Of a stretch of 64,000 nt of DNA, positions 59,161 to 64,000 are shown piece by piece. Numbering within the stretch: the first letter of the stretch is position 1; every line of letters starts with the position of its first letter. The stretch is taken from positions 14,859,501 through 14,923,500 of the forward strand of contig NC_092668.1 in assembly GCF_032118995.1 (NCBI RefSeq), read 5' to 3'. The notes beneath the pieces are model-generated. The model was not told the DNA's origin and did not search any database. It saw only the letters and a program-made list of their open reading frames with translations. A program made the position numbers and the translations under genes. The DNA comes from Asterias amurensis. Lineage: Eukaryota; Echinodermata; Asteroidea; Forcipulatida; Asteriidae.

Positions 59161-61509
59161 ATGCCATATTTGGAATTGATCTTGATTTTGCTTCTTCTAC
59201 AAATCCCTATTGGATTCTGCCAGGCATCAAGCTGTCATGCACAGTGTGATTACGATCACGTGACTGCAATGGCTGACTGCTCTAACCGGAACCTCGGATG
59301 CGTTCCTGACAACTACCCAGATTCCCTTGTAATGGATCTACGTCACAACTCTATCAATACTGTAGATCCGGACGATCTCAACCCCGGATTAACCAAACTG
59401 ATCTTGGACTGGAACAACATCTCAGATATCACGTCACTGATGACGTCAGAGAGGATGGAGAACCTGACACTAGTTTCAGTTCAACACAACTCCATTTCGG
59501 TTCTGCGTGCGGATTGTAACTTACGCTCCTTGCAGACCCTCCAACTTGACTCCAACTTGATAACGAGCCTCGAGGTACCGAGGTGTAGCTCTCTGGAACG
59601 GCTCTCAGCGAACTCAAACTTAGTCTATGGTACCATTAAGCTGGAGCTATGCATGTACATATCACCCTCTGCGTCAATAAGCTTACAGTTCAATTTAATA
59701 ACAAATGTCAAAGTTTTATTTAACGGTGGCCAGAATTGTAATATCACTCTTGAACTAGACAACAACGTCATTCGCCATTTTGATTACGATAATGATTTCG
59801 GGAATACCAAGTTGTTCCACAAGCTTTCTTTGAGTCATAATCAAGTTCAAAGTATTAGTAGTTCTAATGGTATGCTTATCACCTCCATATTCAACATAGA
59901 GAGTAATGAACTGCGTGATTGGGACGTATTGGCAGATGCTTTACGGTATGGCTTCCCGTATGTGGAAAGTCTAAGCATACGTGGTAACTCACTTGACTCT
60001 CTAATCCAGGCACCGTCGTGGACAGAAGAGCTTCAGGTCCTGAATGCAGATGGAAACAGTCTAAAGAACCTGTCCTCTGAAAGCATTCAAGGTTTCTTGA
60101 GTCTAACGGAGCTCCATGTGTCGAACAACCAGATACTCTTCATCTCAGAATCTGCATTTAGGGAACTGAAGATGCTTAGATACTTGTACCTAGATGGGAA
60201 TCCTTTGACGTCTTTATTTGGAGGTGTCTTTCGAAGCCAGGGCGACCTGTTGATTCTGTCTCTCGCAAACTGCAATCTCAACGAGCTTCACCCAGAGTAC
60301 TTCCTTGGGCTGGACTCCCTGGAGCGCTTGGATCTCTCCGAGAATCAGCTGGTTCAACTCCACTCGGAGATGTTCCGCCTTCTACCACAGATCGTCACAA
60401 TGAATTTCTCTAACAACAACATTAAGAACTTTGATTTGGAGGATTGTCAACTTGTTGATGGTTTGAAAATCTTGCTCCTTGCTCGCAATTCCATCAGTGA
60501 TATCAGTAGCATCTTGGGACACTGTGGTCACCTGGAGACTGTGGACTTGAGCTCGAATCATATCGAGATCGTACCGGGAGATTCCATCGTCGGAATCAGC
60601 CCAACCCTGTCCCGGCTGGACCTGTTCGGCAACCCACTTCAGTGTGACTGCAGAATGGCTAGCATACGCGACTGGCTGCAAAACAATCCACCACCATCTA
60701 CCCCTCTTTGTCACGGACCACAAGGGTTAGAAGGACGCGCTCTCATAGATCTAGCAACACACGATCTGGCGTGTGAGCCCCCTCTAGCTGTTTTAGGCTT
60801 CAAAATGCTCCAAACGGTAGCTGGTGGCACAGTAACTCTACCTTGTAAATCCACGGGAATACCAGCACCCAGTACTTCATGGTTGAGTCCCAATGGTACA
60901 GTGATTGACGGTAACCTGAAAGGGAAATATTTCATCACTCAAGAAATGACTCTACACATAATAAAAGTTGAGAAATCAGACCAAGGGTTGTTTACTTGTA
61001 GAGTCATGAATGAGCTTGGAGAAACTGATGAAGCTGTGATCCATCTTACTGTAGCTGAAGAACCTGGATCTCCTGCTTCACCATCGTCTTACATCCTACC
61101 AACGATGTTTCTTACGGTCTTGTTCACTCTTCTAGCCGTGGTGCTTGCTTACTTTCTCCGTAAACCTCTTGAGAAAAGATCCCAAACAATCACAACCTCT
61201 AAAGCTAAGATTGACTGCCGTAAGAGTAGGGTGGATTCTGTGGACTCATCGCGGTATGTGAATTCTGTGATTGATGATGGGGAGGTCGAGCCAGGTGGGG
61301 ATGAAGGAGATAGGTACGAGGACCATGAAGGGGATGGGTACGAGGACCATGAAGGGGATGGGTACGAGGACCATGAAGGGGATGGGTACGAGGACACTGC
61401 GTCCTTCAATGAAGATTGCCCATCTTCGGCTTACGATAATACGGTGTCCTTGAGTGAACGTGGGGATTGTGATGACTATGAAGCAGTAGAGATCGGTAGC
61501 GTCTCTTAA
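59161..61509 (+). CDS. Single-pass membrane protein with leucine-rich repeats and one Ig domain
   Basis: A 782-aa protein from one coding exon. Residues 1-21 are a signal peptide (LELILILLLLQIPIGFC). A Cys-containing LRR N-cap follows, then about 15-17 leucine-rich repeats (for example LTELHVSNNQILFISESAF and LERLDLSENQLVQLHSEMF). The LRR C-cap (NPLQCDCRM ... LACEPP, ~490-536) leads into an I-set Ig domain (~541-630; VTLPCKSTG, then DQGLFTCRV). A transmembrane helix spans ~643-665. The 115-residue tail is acidic, with an 8-residue repeat (EGDGYEDH) at ~717-747 and Tyr motifs YVNS (699), YDNT (758) and YEAV (773). The layout matches LRR-Ig receptors such as LINGO, AMIGO, LRIG and LRRN; I cannot assign an orthologue. 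Such proteins act in cell adhesion, neural wiring or immunity. AATAAA overlaps the stop codon. Confidence 0.93.
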   Translation: MPYLELILILLLLQIPIGFCQASSCHAQCDYDHVTAMADCSNRNLGCVPDNYPDSLVMDLRHNSINTVDPDDLNPGLTKLILDWNNISDITSLMTSERMENLTLVSVQHNSISVLRADCNLRSLQTLQLDSNLITSLEVPRCSSLERLSANSNLVYGTIKLELCMYISPSASISLQFNLITNVKVLFNGGQNCNITLELDNNVIRHFDYDNDFGNTKLFHKLSLSHNQVQSISSSNGMLITSIFNIESNELRDWDVLADALRYGFPYVESLSIRGNSLDSLIQAPSWTEELQVLNADGNSLKNLSSESIQGFLSLTELHVSNNQILFISESAFRELKMLRYLYLDGNPLTSLFGGVFRSQGDLLILSLANCNLNELHPEYFLGLDSLERLDLSENQLVQLHSEMFRLLPQIVTMNFSNNNIKNFDLEDCQLVDGLKILLLARNSISDISSILGHCGHLETVDLSSNHIEIVPGDSIVGISPTLSRLDLFGNPLQCDCRMASIRDWLQNNPPPSTPLCHGPQGLEGRALIDLATHDLACEPPLAVLGFKMLQTVAGGTVTLPCKSTGIPAPSTSWLSPNGTVIDGNLKGKYFITQEMTLHIIKVEKSDQGLFTCRVMNELGETDEAVIHLTVAEEPGSPASPSSYILPTMFLTVLFTLLAVVLAYFLRKPLEKRSQTITTSKAKIDCRKSRVDSVDSSRYVNSVIDDGEVEPGGDEGDRYEDHEGDGYEDHEGDGYEDHEGDGYEDTASFNEDCPSSAYDNTVSLSERGDCDDYEAVEIGSVS
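61310..61400 (+). repeat. 24-bp coding tandem repeat in the LRR-Ig tail
   Basis: Units of GACCATGAAGGGGATGGGTA plus CGAG repeat about 3.7 times and encode EGDGYEDH. The copies are almost identical at DNA level, so the number of Tyr-Glu-Asp motifs in the tail is likely variable among individuals. Confidence 0.92.
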
Positions 61510-63455
61510 TAAAAGTTCTTTCATAACTCTCTCCAAGACGTAAACGAGGGAAATTTACCTGGTTAGTTTGCTGCCACCTAGCGTTCAAAAATCTGTATTC
61601 ACAATCACTTTTTTGTGTACTGTTTGCTCTGATTTGTTTAAATTATTTTTACTTTGTGATCATGTTTGTGTTGTCCCCTTTTAACATTCACTGTAAGTAT
61701 ACCAGGGTCCATTTTTCTGATTTTTCTGTATCATACTCGGTAATGAACTTTGAATTTACTTGGTGTTCGTTTAGCTCTTTCTTCATCAAGTATTAACTTT
61801 AGGAACATAAGGAACATTAATAGTAAATTGTTCTCCATAAAATAGGAAATAGTTTGGACTAACAGCAAATGCCAACAATATTGAGTTATTGTACATCGAG
61901 CACAGCAGCAAACTCAAGGCATAGTGTTGTAAAACCACCCAATACAAAGGTCGGTGTGTTTGAACTCAATTTATCTTTGTTGGCATGGAAACCTATCTAT
62001 TGTTTTCTGTGTTTGCTCTCACGATTTACGTTCAACAACAATACATTCGTATCCTTGTAGCTACAATAAATCCTTGCTCTTTAATTCAATGTTCTCATGA
62101 CAAACTTGTTCATGATAATCTATTGTTGAATTGTTGAATTGCTTCAACTACTTTTCTGTATCCAAACCAGTGCCCAACTTCATAGAGCTGCTTCAGCACG
62201 AAAGGTGGCTACATGTACAAGCATAATAAAATTACCAGAAATCGGTTAGCAGCCAAACTACCATATCACATTTACAATTTGTGACTGGTATCGTGCTCAT
62301 TTCTGCTCAGCAGACAAGTGTTCAGCAACATTTTTGCTTTAAACAGCTCTATAAAATAGTGCCCAGCATATTTGATTCCACCACCATCAAGCGCTTTAGA
62401 TAAGCTGCGTTTGTTTACTCGTTGTATCCCAAGCTCTAATCGATCAAAGCAACACAAACTTCAGACAAATCCTTAATGCAAATGTGTCAATGTTGTAGAT
62501 ACAGTGTAGTCTAATGGCCCCATAACCTTTCGCATACTGGAAATGACTAAAGGGTGCTCATAAAATGACACTTAAAGGTGTGGAATTAATCACATATGGT
62601 GTTAGTTTTAATGCGTTAATGGCTATTTAATAGATCATAATATTGAGCGATAAAACTGTAGGAATTCCGTATGTAGGTTGTGCTTTGCTGTAATAAAAAC
62701 TCTTCAATTTTAATGTGTTCTTTTGATATACGATGAAGTGCAATGTGGTGCATGCAAAGGGAAGTAATTGTCATTTACTTGAACTATTATATTAGTTTTG
62801 GTTTTTACCCATACACCGATGAGCCTTGCTCAATGCAGTCACATTATTCACGACGCTGTAAACCCACCTGTACTGTATCCGCATACACACTGTCAACGCC
62901 CACCCGTACGACTACTGTGCACGAGTCATCCGCACTAGCATTCGTACTACTCGTACCACTTATCCGCATGATTTATTGAAAGACAGAAACAACCGACCTT
63001 GTGCCCAAATCCTCTAACTTCACAGAACAGGATACAACTTTGTACTATCTTCAAAATGTATCAGCCTGGAAGTACAGAGGGTGTCACTTTGACCAAGATA
63101 CACCCTCCCTATTCTCAATGTTTAATTTGTGTAATACAAACCCCTGAGTTAAAAAAATAAACAACATAGCCGACCAAAACTTTCCATGGGATAAAAAGTA
63201 CGTAGCCCGGTGTGGCACGAGATTCTGTCCCCATTATCGCGGCAACACTCAAAATACCGCTTGTCTCTGCCCACCCTTAGTATTATTGGGGAATTATCAT
63301 TGGCTGAAAGGTTAGGGGTTGATTCAAGAGAGGGCGCTATTTAAAAAAGTGCACAATTCATTGTATGGTGGGGAGGGGGTGGGGCAGAGTTACGGGGGGG
63401 GGACCACAGCAAGAACCTCCTGCTACGCGTGTGTACACGAGAGATTCTGTCTTTT
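61510..63455. other. LRR-Ig 3' UTR and intergenic DNA; no further gene seen
   Basis: Non-coding, AT-rich sequence. Possible polyadenylation signals are AATAAA at 61508-61513 (overlapping the stop) and one near 62064. A 78-codon frame at 62743-62979 has no family features or splice sites. A fold-back copy lies at 62170-62366. Confidence 0.5.
62170..62366. mobile_element. Fold-back repeat family B copy
   Basis: It starts GTGCCCAACTTCATAGAGCT and ends AGCTCTATAAAATAGTGCCC. The interior (ACAATTTGTGACTGGTATCG, TCATTTCTGCTCAGCA) matches the copies at 21545-21662 and 25596-25756. Confidence 0.75.
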
Positions 63456-63819
63456 AAAGGCAGTGGACACTATTGGTAGCCTTCACAGTTGGTGTATCTC
63501 AACATATGCATAAAATAACTAAGCTGTGAAAATTTGAGCTCATTCGGTCATCAAAGTTGCGAGATAAAATTGAAAGAAGAAAACACCCTAGTCAAAAGAA
63601 GTTGTGTGCGTTTAGATGGTTGATTTCGAGACCTCAAGTTGAGGTCTCGAAATCAAATTCGTGGAAAATTACTTCTATCTCGAAAACTACTCCACTAATT
63701 CAGAGGGAGCCGTTTCTCACAATGTTTTATGCTGCCAACCTCTCCCCATTACTCTTTACCAAGTGAGGTTTAATGCTAATAATTATTTTGAGTAATTACC
63801 AATAGTGTCTACTGCCTTT
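63456..63819 (+). mobile_element. MITE-like repeat family A, copy 3
   Basis: A 364-bp element with inverted ends AAAGGCAGTGGACACTATTG and CAATAGTGTCTACTGCCTTT. Its centre is a hairpin, GATTTCGAGACCTCAAG against TTGAGGTCTCGAAATC. It is the best preserved of the three copies in the window and ends 180 bp before the window edge. Confidence 0.82.
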
Positions 63820-64000
63820 AAGAAATACAAACTTAAATTCCATTTACAGCATTTTTTTTGCCGAGTCAATCCCACAATATAAGAGTGTTTGTACCCAGAC
63901 AGTCACTACCCCTTGTGGTTCATTATTGATACCTTATATGGGCACATTTTGGTTTCATGACCTCGATCTGTTCATCAACGATTCAAACGGCCACGACCAA

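Noticed and set aside
62743-62979. 78-codon plus-strand frame rich in Ser/Thr and Cys
   Set aside because: No family motif, no splice sites, and no codon bias evident by eye.

Overview
The window looks like part of an echinoderm nuclear genome, most likely a sea star. It is AT-rich, with compact multi-exon genes, many short dispersed repeats (tRNA-derived SINEs, fold-back elements, MITEs) and protein sequences of deuterostome type. The species is inferred from the overall style, not read directly. Six protein genes can be supported and one further terminal exon is possible. All exon boundaries below were read by eye from GT-AG sites, reading phase and protein similarity; every multi-exon model sums to a whole number of codons.

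Layout. 1-2.6 kb: little coding signal, one MITE, G-runs and a possible first exon of a leftward gene. 2.6-8.4 kb: a candidate small three-exon minus-strand gene (72 aa, unrecognised) whose second intron is almost entirely a 5-kb array of a ~41-bp satellite. 8.4-10.8 kb: no gene seen; a cluster of CCAAT and TCACATG motifs lies just past the SEC31 stop. 10.8-21.9 kb (minus): SEC31, the outer-coat subunit of COPII vesicles, 19 coding exons, 1211 aa. 22-26.3 kb: SEC31 promoter, a 218-bp tandem duplication, and gene-poor DNA. 26.3-41.4 kb (minus): MCU, the pore subunit of the mitochondrial calcium uniporter, 8 exons, 334 aa. 41.9-47.5 kb (plus): MICU1, the EF-hand gatekeeper of the same channel, 11 exons, 468 aa. 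49.2-53.0 kb (plus): PBLD, a PhzF-fold protein, 8 exons, 303 aa. 53.8-56.3 kb (minus): a fatty-acid-binding protein, two coding exons plus a noncoding first exon behind a TATA box. 59.2-61.5 kb (plus): a single-exon transmembrane LRR-Ig protein of 782 aa. The rest to 64 kb is repeats and presumed UTR.

The most striking biology is that MCU and MICU1, which bind each other in the inner mitochondrial membrane, lie head to head with only 511 bp between their start codons, so they very probably share a bidirectional promoter. The human MCU and MICU1 genes are also neighbours on 10q22 in divergent orientation, so this looks like an ancient linkage, here in very compact form.

Other points worth checking are the satellite-filled intron, a 39-bp minisatellite beside a splice acceptor, a SEC31 intron made mostly of three tRNA-like units, degenerate hammerhead-ribozyme-like motifs in dispersed repeats, and a Tyr-rich cytoplasmic tail with an expandable 8-residue repeat in the LRR-Ig protein.
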